From: a virus | IMG/VR virus record: IMGVR_UViG_3300017967_000193 | Span: 1 to 24,949 of that record | Strand: one strand, 5' to 3' | Length of the DNA: 24,949 nucleotides | Shown: positions 8,030 through 16,876 of the stretch, one piece after another | How the letters are laid out: the number at the start of each line of letters is the position of its first letter | Position numbering within the stretch: position 1 is the stretch's first letter | The notes under the pieces: model-generated | The model's input: the letters and a program-made list of their open reading frames with translations, nothing else | Databases searched by the model: none | What the model was told of the DNA's origin: nothing | Position numbers and translations under genes: made by a program

Positions 8030-9622
8030 GCTCTAATACTAAGGGACATGGGTAGGGTTGAGTTAGCTCGATCCTATTACCGAGACATCCGTAATACTAA
8101 CGATTACTTTTATGTAGGAGTTGGTAAAACTAATAGCTGGGAAGATGAAGATAATCCAGAGTCTCCTATAGACTCTGATTATTATGTTAACGACTTTAGA
8201 AAACGTTTAATGTTTCTACAAAGAGTTACTTCTGCAGATGCATGTCTTTTAGTTAGAAGAATTGATTGGGCGTACGGAACAATATACGATTCCTATAATA
8301 ATAATTATAATACGAACAATCCAGCTTTTTCGGGAGCCACATCCTTATCTACTGCAAACTTTTATGTCCTGACAGATGAATATAAGGTTTATAAGTGCTT
8401 AGACAATAATAGAAATAGTTATAGCACAATAAAACCAACAGGCACAGGCACAAGCCCTGAGCAGTTATCAGATGGATATATTTGGAAATTTATGTATCAA
8501 GTTTCTGCAGCAGATCAAACCAAATATTTAGATGCTGGGCACATACCTGTTAGGAAACTAACAGGTAACCCCACATTCGATGTCAATGGTGAATTAGATT
8601 CAATTAGCGTTACAAGCGGGGGCAGTGGTTATATTTCTGCTCCTACTGTAGTTATATCTGGAGACGGCGAAGGTGCTACAGCGACAGCAACTTTGTCCGG
8701 AGATACAGTTGACAGCATAACAATTGATACCCCTGGAACAGGATATACGTTTGCATTTATTGCTTTAAATTCAGATTCAGGTAATGGTGCAACAGCAACG
8801 GTAAGTTTAGGTGATGATGATCCATTACCAACATTACAGAGTTTAGTTGAAGGCTCAGCTATTGATGGTACAATTGATAGAATAGATATAGTATCCACAG
8901 GGCAAGATTATTCTGAAGGAGATGCCACTGTAGTTATATCTGGAGATGGGTCGGGTGCAGAGGCCTCAGTTAGAATTGCAGATGCTACAGGTTCTGTAAT
9001 TGAAGTTATTGTAACGAATGCAGGTACCGGATATACTTGGGCAAACATTACAATTCAAAACAGCGTTGGTATAGGACAAGGGGCTATTTGTAATGCTATC
9101 ATTTCTCCTAAAGGGGGACACGGATCAAATGCTCCCAAAGAACTTTTTGCAAAGACATTGGGATTAACATTATCTTTTTCTGATAATGCCAACGCAGATT
9201 TAATCAAGGGTAATGACTTTAGACAAGTAGGACTGATTAAGAATATATACGGTTACGACAGCGCAACGCTTTTCACAGAACTAACAGGAACTCCTTGTTT
9301 TGTCGTAAATGTATCTGACAATCAGTATTATAATATTGATGATGAAATAGTAACCAGCGATGGCGGGACTTTCCAAGTTTCTCAAATAGTAGAAAAAAGT
9401 GATGGAACTTTTGACGTGTATTTAGTAGCCATGGTACCAATTATATTAAACACATCAACATTAACGAATAATTCTACAGGAGATCTAAATCTCGTTATAA
9501 ATAGTCTTACGACTCCAGAGGTTAATGTTAAAACCGGTGAAGTAATATATTTAGAAAATAGGCCGCCGATTAATAGATCATCAGATCAGGTGGAAACAAT
9601 AAAAACATTGATAAGATTTTAG
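8027..9622 (+). CDS. 8: Baseplate wedge protein gp8 with an inserted glycine-repeat domain
   Basis: A 531-aa protein with a GTG start. The N-terminal region (RVELARSYYRDI, FYVGVGKTNSWEDEDNPESP, FRKRLMFLQRV, then DWAYGTIYDSYNNNYNT) and SDGYIWKFMYQVSAADQTKY near residues 147-166 are characteristic of the gp8 wedge family of T4-like marine phages. Gp8 forms the dimers linking gp7 and gp10 in the wedge. T4 gp8 is 334 aa, so this copy is about 200 residues longer. Residues 191-360 account for most of the excess as GxGYxxxP repeats. The gp8-like sequence resumes at about 365 with ELFAKTLGLTLSF and runs to VIYLENRPPINRSSDQVETI, a typical gp8 ending. The stop is 9 nt before the giant gene. Confidence 0.88.
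   Translation: MALILRDMGRVELARSYYRDIRNTNDYFYVGVGKTNSWEDEDNPESPIDSDYYVNDFRKRLMFLQRVTSADACLLVRRIDWAYGTIYDSYNNNYNTNNPAFSGATSLSTANFYVLTDEYKVYKCLDNNRNSYSTIKPTGTGTSPEQLSDGYIWKFMYQVSAADQTKYLDAGHIPVRKLTGNPTFDVNGELDSISVTSGGSGYISAPTVVISGDGEGATATATLSGDTVDSITIDTPGTGYTFAFIALNSDSGNGATATVSLGDDDPLPTLQSLVEGSAIDGTIDRIDIVSTGQDYSEGDATVVISGDGSGAEASVRIADATGSVIEVIVTNAGTGYTWANITIQNSVGIGQGAICNAIISPKGGHGSNAPKELFAKTLGLTLSFSDNANADLIKGNDFRQVGLIKNIYGYDSATLFTELTGTPCFVVNVSDNQYYNIDDEIVTSDGGTFQVSQIVEKSDGTFDVYLVAMVPIILNTSTLTNNSTGDLNLVINSLTTPEVNVKTGEVIYLENRPPINRSSDQVETIKTLIRF
8597..9106 (+). repeat. GxGYxxxP glycine-rich repeat insertion in gp8
   Basis: Residues about 191-360 carry roughly four repeats of the shared unit, for example SGGSGYISAPTVVISGDGEG, PGTGYTFAFIALNSDSGNGA, STGQDYSEGDATVVISGDGS and NAGTGYTWANITIQNSVGIG. 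The phrase T/V-V-V-I-S-G-D-G is repeated almost exactly at 8647-8670 and 8929-8952, also at the DNA level (GTAGTTATATCTGGAGA). The block interrupts an otherwise continuous gp8. Confidence 0.85.
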
Positions 9623-9631
9623 GAACGATAA

Positions 9632-12600
9632 ATGGCAATTAATTTAAATTCAGCACCATATTTCGACGATTTCTCTGAAGGTAAAAAGTTTCAGAGGATT
9701 CTTTTTAAGCCAGGTGTTGCTGTACAAGCAAGAGAGCTAACACAGCTACAAAGTATATTGAGCAACCAAGTTTCTCAATTAGGAACCTATGTTTTAAGAG
9801 AAGGTACCATTGTCTCTGGTTGTAAAGAAGATTTAGCGGATATTGATTGGATTAAAATTAATGATACAGATATTAATGGTATAGATTTAGCAGATGAAAC
9901 TCTTGCTGGATATGTCAATGCTATTGTTGTAGGAAGAACAACAGGTATACAAGCCAAAGTCCTAGAAGTTGCAACAGGCACACAGGCGGAAGCACCTGAC
10001 ACAAAAACGTTTTATATTCGATACACATCAGGCGACACTACAGGAACTTATCAAGTATTTCAACCAGGAGAAGTATTAGACATTTATTCTAATACCTCTA
10101 GTTTAAATAATTCAACAGTGGTGGTTGGAAGTTCAACGGGTGTAAGTGAAAACAGTTATTACGGAACATCAAGAAAAATAACACTTTCTCCCGGGTTAAT
10201 TTATATAAACGGTGCCTTTGTACAGTCCAACCAAATATCAACTTATCTTCACAGATATTCTCACGAAGATAAATTAATTAATGTTGGATTTACTTTATAT
10301 GAAGAAATTATAAACTCAGGTGAAGACAGCTCGCTGTTAGATCCGGCAGCTGGATCTTATAACGAAAACGCACCGGGTGCAGACAGACTTAGATATACTA
10401 TAGGCTTAACATCTTTCACCACTAACGTTAGGGGTGCAGACACAGGCATCATACAGCCTGAAAACTTTGTACAGTATGGGCAATACCAATTTGGTTCGCC
10501 TACTGTAGTACAAACAAAAACTGATCCTTTTAACGCTTTAGGTAAAGAGTTAGCAAAAAGAACATACAACGAATCTGGTGATTATGTTGTAAGAGGATTA
10601 AAAGTTACAGTACAAGAACACTTGAATGACGGAGAAAATTCTGGATTCTTTACATCTGCAGAAGGAGGAGATGCAACAAAACTCCTAGTAAATATTGATG
10701 CGGGTGAAGCTGTTGTTGCTGGGTATCCTAGAAGACTAGAGCAAACAAAAAGAATAGAGATTAATAAATCAACAGAATACAAATATGTTGAAGGTGCTTC
10801 TATTGGAACAGCATATGGCAATTATGTTTTGGCAGATGAAGTTTATGGATTGTTTGATGTCGATGGTGGCGGTAGAGTAGATTTATTAGACACCGCACCT
10901 GGGTTTATTACATCAGGAACAAGCACAGGAAGCGTAGTAGGTAAAGCAAGAGTAAGACATATAGCTTTAGAAGAAGGAACACCTGGTTTAGCATCAGCAA
11001 AATATAGAATATATTTGTATGATATTCAAATGCTCAACGGCCCTTTTACATCCGTAAGAGGCTTGCATTTTGATCACGCACAAACCGATGGTTATGCAGA
11101 TCTTATTTTAGAAGATACAACAGGAGATGGTACTCCTGACAGCGCCGTATTAAAAGAAAATTCTTTCAATAAAATGTTATGGAAACTTCCATACAATGCT
11201 GTTAAAAACATGGCAACAGACAACGGTGGTTACGATTACTCCTTTATCTACAGTAGAGAGTTTGATGTAACTGCAGATAGTTCTGGTAACGTAGAACTAG
11301 ATATTAGCTCTAGTAGCACACAATATAATTTGCCAAACGACACATTCCCATATTCAAGTTTCACACAAACTGTGATTGAAGACAATTTCTTAGCAGTTGC
11401 TAGAGAACAGGTAATCCTCGGTGGTATTACTTATGCTGCAGGTGAGCATATTGATTTATCTGGAGCAACATTTACTTTAAATAGCTCTAAGCACATCACA
11501 ATTAATTTAGGTGTTTTAACGGGATCAGCAAACCAAGTTCGAGTATATGCAAATCTACAACATATTGATGGAACTCCTGCATCTAAGTCTTTACAGTCAG
11601 ATAAAATTGTAACATTTAACGTTGCAGCCCACCCTAAAGGAATCGGTGGACCTTGGAGTCTAGGGGTTGCAGATGGTTTTCAAATTAAATCTGTATATGC
11701 ATCTGCCAACTCAAACTTTAGCAGTCCTATAGATGTTACAAATCAATTTACAATGGACAACGGACAAAAGGACAGTTTTTATGGACATGCAAAGTTAGTT
11801 AAAAAGAAAACAGCGTCTGTAAATCTTTCAACATATCCTTATTTACAAGTAACATTTGATTACTTCTCACACTCTTATAGTACAGCATCTTTCTTCTGTA
11901 TTAATTCTTATCCCGTAGATGATACAGGAGCTACTGGAATTAAAACTGAAGAAATACCACTGTATAAGTCCAAGTATTTTGGAAATATGGATCTTAGGGA
12001 CTGTATTGATTTTAGGCCTATGATGCAAAGCACTGTTACGCCAACATCAACACTTGCGGGCGCGCCTTTAAATCCTTCGGAAGTAGAAATAATTTTTAGA
12101 CCCAATACAGGGTTAACTAATCCTATTCCAACAGAACAGTTTACAACAGATTTAGAATACTATCTAGGCAGAAACGCAATTATTGTTTTAGATGAACATG
12201 GCGAGTTTAGAGTAATTGAGTCAGCTTACTCTGCTAGTCCCAAGTTCCCACAAACCCCAGAAGCAAGCATGAAGTTGGCTTCCTTTAACTTGCCGCAATA
12301 TCCATGTTTGTCGGCAAAGGCAGCTAAGAGATTAAACAGATACGATTACGATATTGTTGTAAAACAGTCAGACAATAGACGTTTTACAATGAGAGATATT
12401 GGTGTTTTAGAGAAAAGAATTAAAAATCTAGAATATTACACTACATTAACTTTGCTAGAAAAGGCAGCAGAATCTTTACAAATTACAAACGCTAACAGTG
12501 GATTAAATAGATTTAAAAACGGCATACTTGTAGATAATTTTACAGGACACTCTGTAGGAGCCGTAGAAGATCCAGATTATCATTGCTCAATGGATTTTAA

Positions 12601-15600
12601 GAAGAAGCATTTGCGTCCGTATTTTTATAGTGAATCTTTAGACGCAGACATGGATTGGACAAATACCACAGCACAAACAGCCTGGGCTTGGGAGTCAGGA
12701 GATTCTGGACTTTGGGCAACAATTCCATATGAAGGAACAAGATTGACAGCTAATATGTTTGCCAGCCAACCTAAGAACCTAGTTTCTGAATTACTGTTTA
12801 ATTACAGAGGAACCTGTACTTTGTCTCCTTCAGTAGATAACTGGGTAGACACAGATACTGCACCAGAAGTTTCCGTAGAGTTTAGTGGAAATTATGATGC
12901 TTGGAAAAAGATGGAAGACGCTTTCGGTACTCAATGGGGTGACTGGGAGGACGTTGGAGCAATGACAAAGGTTGAGACCGACCGAGAAACTATTACAAGA
13001 CAGGTTGACAATGCAACGGGCGGTTCCGATTCATTTATTACATACACTACTAGCCAAAATCAAACAAGAAGTGGAACAACAATAGATGTTTCTGAAGGAG
13101 GTTTAGAATCTTATTCTCTAGGAAACATGGTAGTAGATACATCAATCTTGGGCTATATGAGGCCTAGAGTAATTCACTTCCACTTGAAAAATATGAAACC
13201 AAACACAAGAGTTTATCCTTTCTTTGATGGTGTTAATGTTTCACAATACTGTGGAGCCACTGCAAGATTACAAGAAGGAGGAGTTCCTAAACCGCAAACA
13301 CCGATTAGGTTATCAGGCCAGTCTGTAGATACAGGACAATATGCTACATTTGCTGCAGAAGATCCCGCAACAATGGCATTGCCGGGTACGGATAGAACTT
13401 GGGTTTATCCTAATCCAGGTGGCTCTTTAGTTACGGATTCTGTAGGTTCTTTATACGGATACTTTAGGGTACCTGCAGGAGTTTTCCAAACAGGCGTCAG
13501 GGTTATGATGTTTACTGACGATAGTTTAAATAGAGATAGGTTTACGACAACGTCTTGTGAGGCAACATTCCAAAGCTCTGGAATGTCCCAGACAAAACAA
13601 AATACAATCGTTTCTACAAGAACTGTAAATGTTACAAAAAATACGGTTACAGATGATAGAGTAGTAACAGATAAAGTATATGAATATGTGGCGGGTGGCG
13701 GTGTTCCTTTACCTCCTCCTGAGATTATTCCTAATCCTATTCCTATTCCGAATTATGTACCTTGGCCGGTAACAACTGTTATTTTTGAACCAGCAACCTT
13801 TGATCCAGATTTGGATTGGACTAGAATTGATCCTCCTCCAAGAACGCACACACTATGTTTTATTGCGGGAACAGAAATTTTAATGGCAGAGAATGGCGTC
13901 AAACCTATTGAAGAGATTGAAGCGGGGGATAAAGTCGCAGGTATAAGTGGGTTAGCAGGTAAGCACTATACAGTAAATACTGTAGTTAAGGTTCACCATA
14001 TCACAGAAGCGCCGCAGGATATATTTCAAATTAACGGCGTTGGTGGTGTAACACCCGGTCACCCATTTATGACAACAGATGGATGGAAATCTATTAATCC
14101 AGACATAACAAAAGAAATAGGTGTATACGAACAATACAATTTAGAAGTTAGTAAGTTAGAAGTTGGTGATAGAATTATTTCTATTGAACTTGATGGCACA
14201 GTTTCAGAAAAAGAAGTTACAAGTATTCAATGGATGGGACTGCAGACAGTAAAAGTATATAACTTTGAAACAGATGGCTCGCACAATTACGTGGCGAACG
14301 GAATGGTTGCACACAATAAGACAACCCAACAGCCTGTTCCCCCACCTGCAGGGCCTGCAGATCCTCCTCCAGCAACACCAGAGCCTCCGGTAGCAACACC
14401 AGAACCTCCAGCTGCCACACCAGAGCCGCCAGTTATTCCTCCGGCGCCTGCTCAAACACCTTGGTCTTTTGTTATTCCAGATCTATCGATTAGAATATGG
14501 GACGACCTATGGATTGGTGGTGGAGAACGCGGTTGGGGCTGGGGATATCAAGATCCTCTAGCACAAACATTTAGAGTAAGCGGAGAATCTGGGGGCGTAT
14601 TCTTACGGGACGTTCAACTATATTTTAGAACTGTCCCAGATCCAGCATATGAATGGGCAGAAGTAACTTTACAAATAAGAGAAGTTGTCAATGGTGTTCC
14701 TGGCGAGAAGGTATTGGGAAGTTGCACTATGAGCAACTGGGAGATTACACCGTCTGAAGAATCTGAGGGGGGTGCAGTACAGTTTGTACCGTCGATGTTT
14801 AGATTTAATAAGCCCGTTTATCTTTTGAACGAGACAGAATACTGTTTTGTTCCAATCCCCGCTAACAACAACCCAGGTTGGGAAATATGGATTTCAGAAT
14901 TAGGAGAATTCCAAGTAGGAACAGAGACAAGAATTGCTAAACAACCTCATAATGGTATTATGTTTACATCTGCCAATAATGTTTCTTGGACTCCTCAACA
15001 GTCTTTAGATATGATGTTTGCAATTAACAAGTGTTCATTTGAAGTTGGTTCAGGTAGAGAACTGCACATAAGAAATGCGACAAGAGATTATATAAAACTT
15101 AGTGACCCTAGCAAGTATAATTCTATCCAACCACGCCATATGATACATACTGTTAAGGCATCTGTAACAAGTCCAGGTGCCGGTTATACTAGCACGCCTA
15201 CTATAACTGTAGAGTCTGTCTTTGATGGTACAAATAAAGGAGTTACTCTTGAGGCGGTAGTTGATACTGTTACAGGAGAGATGACAGGTGTCAATGTTAT
15301 TAGCGCTGGAACAGAAACGGTGGCTTGGTGGGACAATTTAACAGCAACCGTTACTGGTGGTGGTGCTACTCAAGATGCAACCGTAGATATATTCGTGGTT
15401 AATGGAGATATTATACAAGTTCATCCATTAAGAGAATATCTTGAGGTGGAAACTTGGTCTATTAATTCCTTTACAGGTTATATCGGTGGAGCGGCTAATG
15501 ACGTAGCATTTGAACCAGGAGATAAGATTATGATCGGACCTTGGTTTGGAACATCTGATATCACCAATGATGAAATAGAAAGCATTGACAGTAGATATAT

Positions 15601-16621
15601 TGATGCATTAGCTATTTCCAAATCTATAGTAGAGCCACCTGGCACATCTGTACAAGCATATTACAAATTAAGAGATACTGCAGGAACACAGGATTCCAAT
15701 TGGACAGCGTTTGAGCTGGGAAGAACAGAGGAACTTTTAGAAAGAAGAATGGTTAGATCTATTTCTAATATTTACACTTCTGAAGGAGACAATGCAGATG
15801 CTAGAGATGTTGCTGTAAAATTAGTTTTAAGCACAAACAATCCTAATGTATCTCCATTAGTTGATACCTTACAGTTAAATCAATTAATATTTAAAAATGA
15901 TATTGATGATGTTTATACCAATGAAGATCAAAGAAGCGGTGGAGATGCTCGTTCAAGATATATAACTAGGAAGGTTATATTGGATGAAGGACAAGATGCA
16001 GAAGATCTAAATGTGTATCTATCCAACTCTCTACCAGCAGGTACAGATGTAAAAGTATATGGCAAGTTCTTAAACGGACAGGATAGTGGTGAATTATTTG
16101 AAGATGCATACTGGATACCTTTACAACTCCAAGGCGATTTAGCTAGAGAGAATAGTAACGTTACAGGAGCTCAACAGGATTATGTTTATTCAATACCTGA
16201 AAAAGCACCGGGTGATTCTTACGGATTAAATCCAACTAGCTTAAAGTTTGAGTATGATGTAGATGTTATTGATAGTATAACACTTTCAACACCAGGTGTT
16301 GGGTACACTTCACAACCTTCTGTAACAATAGAACACTCAGGGAATGGCTATGGAGCAACAGCGGTTGCTAATGTTAATACGGCAACTGGTTTAGTAACAG
16401 GCATAGACATTGTAAATCCTGGAAGAGGATATACAGGCGGTACCGTAACAGTAACAATTTCTGGAGGAGGTGCTTCGGTAGATGCTACAGCAACGGCAAG
16501 TCAAACAACTATTACTTACACCTCTTATAAAGAGTTTGCAGTGAAGATTGTGCCAATATCCTCACAACCAGCAAAAGTTCCTACTATTAAAGAACTTAGA
16601 GCTATTGCATTACAGGCTTAA
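9632..16621 (+). CDS. Giant DUF4815-type baseplate/fibre protein with embedded Hint domain
   Basis: A 2329-aa protein in the gp9/gp10 position. The N-terminus (NSAPYFDDFSEGKKFQRILF, GVAVQARELTQLQSILSNQV) is the hallmark of the DUF4815 virion proteins of marine myoviruses. Other family segments are RTYNESGDYVVRGL (about 310), MDLRDCIDFRPMM (about 787), RDIGVLEKRIKNLEYYTTL (about 921) and LKNMKPNTRVYPFFDG (about 1186). A proline-rich stretch (about 1357-1407) leads into a Hint domain at 1409-1562, then a second proline linker (about 1565-1610). The structural part resumes at DPLAQTFRVSGESGGVFLRD (residues 1641-1660). Glycine repeats occur at 1841-1926 and 2211-2290. An AGGA ribosome-binding site precedes the ATG. 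It probably forms the baseplate rim or a host-contact fibre. If the Hint domain is active, the protein would be cut into pieces of about 1408 and 767 residues, or spliced. Confidence 0.88.
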   Translation: MAINLNSAPYFDDFSEGKKFQRILFKPGVAVQARELTQLQSILSNQVSQLGTYVLREGTIVSGCKEDLADIDWIKINDTDINGIDLADETLAGYVNAIVVGRTTGIQAKVLEVATGTQAEAPDTKTFYIRYTSGDTTGTYQVFQPGEVLDIYSNTSSLNNSTVVVGSSTGVSENSYYGTSRKITLSPGLIYINGAFVQSNQISTYLHRYSHEDKLINVGFTLYEEIINSGEDSSLLDPAAGSYNENAPGADRLRYTIGLTSFTTNVRGADTGIIQPENFVQYGQYQFGSPTVVQTKTDPFNALGKELAKRTYNESGDYVVRGLKVTVQEHLNDGENSGFFTSAEGGDATKLLVNIDAGEAVVAGYPRRLEQTKRIEINKSTEYKYVEGASIGTAYGNYVLADEVYGLFDVDGGGRVDLLDTAPGFITSGTSTGSVVGKARVRHIALEEGTPGLASAKYRIYLYDIQMLNGPFTSVRGLHFDHAQTDGYADLILEDTTGDGTPDSAVLKENSFNKMLWKLPYNAVKNMATDNGGYDYSFIYSREFDVTADSSGNVELDISSSSTQYNLPNDTFPYSSFTQTVIEDNFLAVAREQVILGGITYAAGEHIDLSGATFTLNSSKHITINLGVLTGSANQVRVYANLQHIDGTPASKSLQSDKIVTFNVAAHPKGIGGPWSLGVADGFQIKSVYASANSNFSSPIDVTNQFTMDNGQKDSFYGHAKLVKKKTASVNLSTYPYLQVTFDYFSHSYSTASFFCINSYPVDDTGATGIKTEEIPLYKSKYFGNMDLRDCIDFRPMMQSTVTPTSTLAGAPLNPSEVEIIFRPNTGLTNPIPTEQFTTDLEYYLGRNAIIVLDEHGEFRVIESAYSASPKFPQTPEASMKLASFNLPQYPCLSAKAAKRLNRYDYDIVVKQSDNRRFTMRDIGVLEKRIKNLEYYTTLTLLEKAAESLQITNANSGLNRFKNGILVDNFTGHSVGAVEDPDYHCSMDFKKKHLRPYFYSESLDADMDWTNTTAQTAWAWESGDSGLWATIPYEGTRLTANMFASQPKNLVSELLFNYRGTCTLSPSVDNWVDTDTAPEVSVEFSGNYDAWKKMEDAFGTQWGDWEDVGAMTKVETDRETITRQVDNATGGSDSFITYTTSQNQTRSGTTIDVSEGGLESYSLGNMVVDTSILGYMRPRVIHFHLKNMKPNTRVYPFFDGVNVSQYCGATARLQEGGVPKPQTPIRLSGQSVDTGQYATFAAEDPATMALPGTDRTWVYPNPGGSLVTDSVGSLYGYFRVPAGVFQTGVRVMMFTDDSLNRDRFTTTSCEATFQSSGMSQTKQNTIVSTRTVNVTKNTVTDDRVVTDKVYEYVAGGGVPLPPPEIIPNPIPIPNYVPWPVTTVIFEPATFDPDLDWTRIDPPPRTHTLCFIAGTEILMAENGVKPIEEIEAGDKVAGISGLAGKHYTVNTVVKVHHITEAPQDIFQINGVGGVTPGHPFMTTDGWKSINPDITKEIGVYEQYNLEVSKLEVGDRIISIELDGTVSEKEVTSIQWMGLQTVKVYNFETDGSHNYVANGMVAHNKTTQQPVPPPAGPADPPPATPEPPVATPEPPAATPEPPVIPPAPAQTPWSFVIPDLSIRIWDDLWIGGGERGWGWGYQDPLAQTFRVSGESGGVFLRDVQLYFRTVPDPAYEWAEVTLQIREVVNGVPGEKVLGSCTMSNWEITPSEESEGGAVQFVPSMFRFNKPVYLLNETEYCFVPIPANNNPGWEIWISELGEFQVGTETRIAKQPHNGIMFTSANNVSWTPQQSLDMMFAINKCSFEVGSGRELHIRNATRDYIKLSDPSKYNSIQPRHMIHTVKASVTSPGAGYTSTPTITVESVFDGTNKGVTLEAVVDTVTGEMTGVNVISAGTETVAWWDNLTATVTGGGATQDATVDIFVVNGDIIQVHPLREYLEVETWSINSFTGYIGGAANDVAFEPGDKIMIGPWFGTSDITNDEIESIDSRYIDALAISKSIVEPPGTSVQAYYKLRDTAGTQDSNWTAFELGRTEELLERRMVRSISNIYTSEGDNADARDVAVKLVLSTNNPNVSPLVDTLQLNQLIFKNDIDDVYTNEDQRSGGDARSRYITRKVILDEGQDAEDLNVYLSNSLPAGTDVKVYGKFLNGQDSGELFEDAYWIPLQLQGDLARENSNVTGAQQDYVYSIPEKAPGDSYGLNPTSLKFEYDVDVIDSITLSTPGVGYTSQPSVTIEHSGNGYGATAVANVNTATGLVTGIDIVNPGRGYTGGTVTVTISGGGASVDATATASQTTITYTSYKEFAVKIVPISSQPAKVPTIKELRAIALQA
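13856..14317 (+). other. Hint (intein-like, BIL type) self-processing domain inside the giant protein
   Basis: Residues 1409-1562 form a 154-residue Hint unit with no endonuclease insert. Block A starts at Cys1409 (CFIAGTEILMAENGVKPIEE) and continues with IEAGDKVAG. Block B is TPGHPFMTTDGW with its T-x-x-H histidine at 1477. A later block is LEVGDRIISI. The end is FETDGSHNYVANGMVAHN, closing in His1561-Asn1562. Inteins end in HN followed by Cys, Ser or Thr. Here the next residue is Lys, with Thr at +2 and +3, as in A-type bacterial intein-like domains that cleave rather than splice efficiently. The catalytic Cys, His and terminal His-Asn are all present, so autocatalytic activity is plausible. 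Confidence 0.9.
14372..14434 (+). repeat. Three 21-nt repeats encoding ATPEPP-V/A linker
   Basis: Three consecutive 21-nt units encode ATPEPPV, ATPEPPA and ATPEPPV (residues 1581-1601). They differ mainly at third codon positions. They form the core of the proline-rich linker that follows the Hint domain and should give an extended, flexible arm between the Hint domain and the C-terminal structural region. Confidence 0.9.
15152..15409 (+). repeat. GxGYxxxP glycine-rich repeat block in the giant protein, first copy
   Basis: Residues 1841-1926 contain VTSPGAGYTSTPTITVESVF, then a linking V-T-G-E-M-T-G-V-N-V-I-S strand pair and TATVTGGGATQDATVDI. This is the shared tail repeat, with the second half more diverged. 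Confidence 0.75.
16262..16501 (+). repeat. GxGYxxxP glycine-rich repeat block in the giant protein, second copy
   Basis: Residues 2211-2290 contain ITLSTPGVGYTSQPSVTIEH and IVNPGRGYTGGTVTVTISGG. The linking segment V-N-T-A-T-G-L-V-T-G-I-D-I-V matches that of the first copy (V-D-T-V-T-G-E-M-T-G-V-N-V-I), so both blocks descend from one two-repeat unit. Confidence 0.8.
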
Positions 16622-16625
16622 AATT

Positions 16626-16865
16626 ATGACAAATATAAATACTACACACTTAAGAACAGAGCACGCAGATTATATTCGGGACGTTAATTCAAAAGCCTTA
16701 TTGTCTACAAATACAACTAAATTGATGGCATATAAGGAAAAGAAAAGAATAGCTGAACAGAATATGCAAACTTTGGAACGCTGTGTAGGTGATATAAATA
16801 ACTTAAAGGATGATATAGCAGAGATAAAAGCTTTGTTATCAAGAATAATTTCTAAAATTAACTAA
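16626..16865 (+). CDS. Small coiled-coil-like protein after the giant fibre gene
   Basis: A 79-aa protein. The open frame extends upstream into the giant gene, but the ATG at 16626, 4 nt after the giant gene's stop, gives the compact protein starting MTNINTTHLRTEHADYIRDV. Residues about 14-35 (YIRDVNSKALLSTNTTKLMAYK) resemble a small protein often found near fibre genes in T4-like marine phages. The C-terminal half (LERCVGDINNLKDDIAEIKA) has heptad-like Leu and Ile spacing, predicting a coiled coil. No good ribosome-binding site precedes it, so it is probably coupled to the upstream stop. It may trimerise or chaperone fibres. The function is not established. Confidence 0.7.
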   Translation: MTNINTTHLRTEHADYIRDVNSKALLSTNTTKLMAYKEKKRIAEQNMQTLERCVGDINNLKDDIAEIKALLSRIISKIN

Positions 16866-16876
16866 AAGGTAAAGAG

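Noticed and set aside
9496-9503. TATAAATA inside the end of gp8, about 130 nt before the giant gene
   Set aside because: It could be a real late promoter, but nothing beyond the core sequence supports it.
13856-14317. Full intein with a homing endonuclease
   Set aside because: The unit is only 154 residues, with no LAGLIDADG or HNH block, and the residue after the terminal Asn is Lys.
14204-14455. Antisense open frames rich in Arg, Trp and Cys over the proline linker
   Set aside because: They mirror Pro codons on the coding strand and have no start signals.
16548-16625. Upstream start for the small gene after the giant fibre gene
   Set aside because: That part overlaps the giant gene by more than 70 nt; ATG 16626 gives the family-like N-terminus.
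16634-16641. TATAAATA at the start of the 79-aa gene
   Set aside because: It lies after that gene's ATG, so it cannot drive it; a role for the downstream fibre genes is possible but unsupported.
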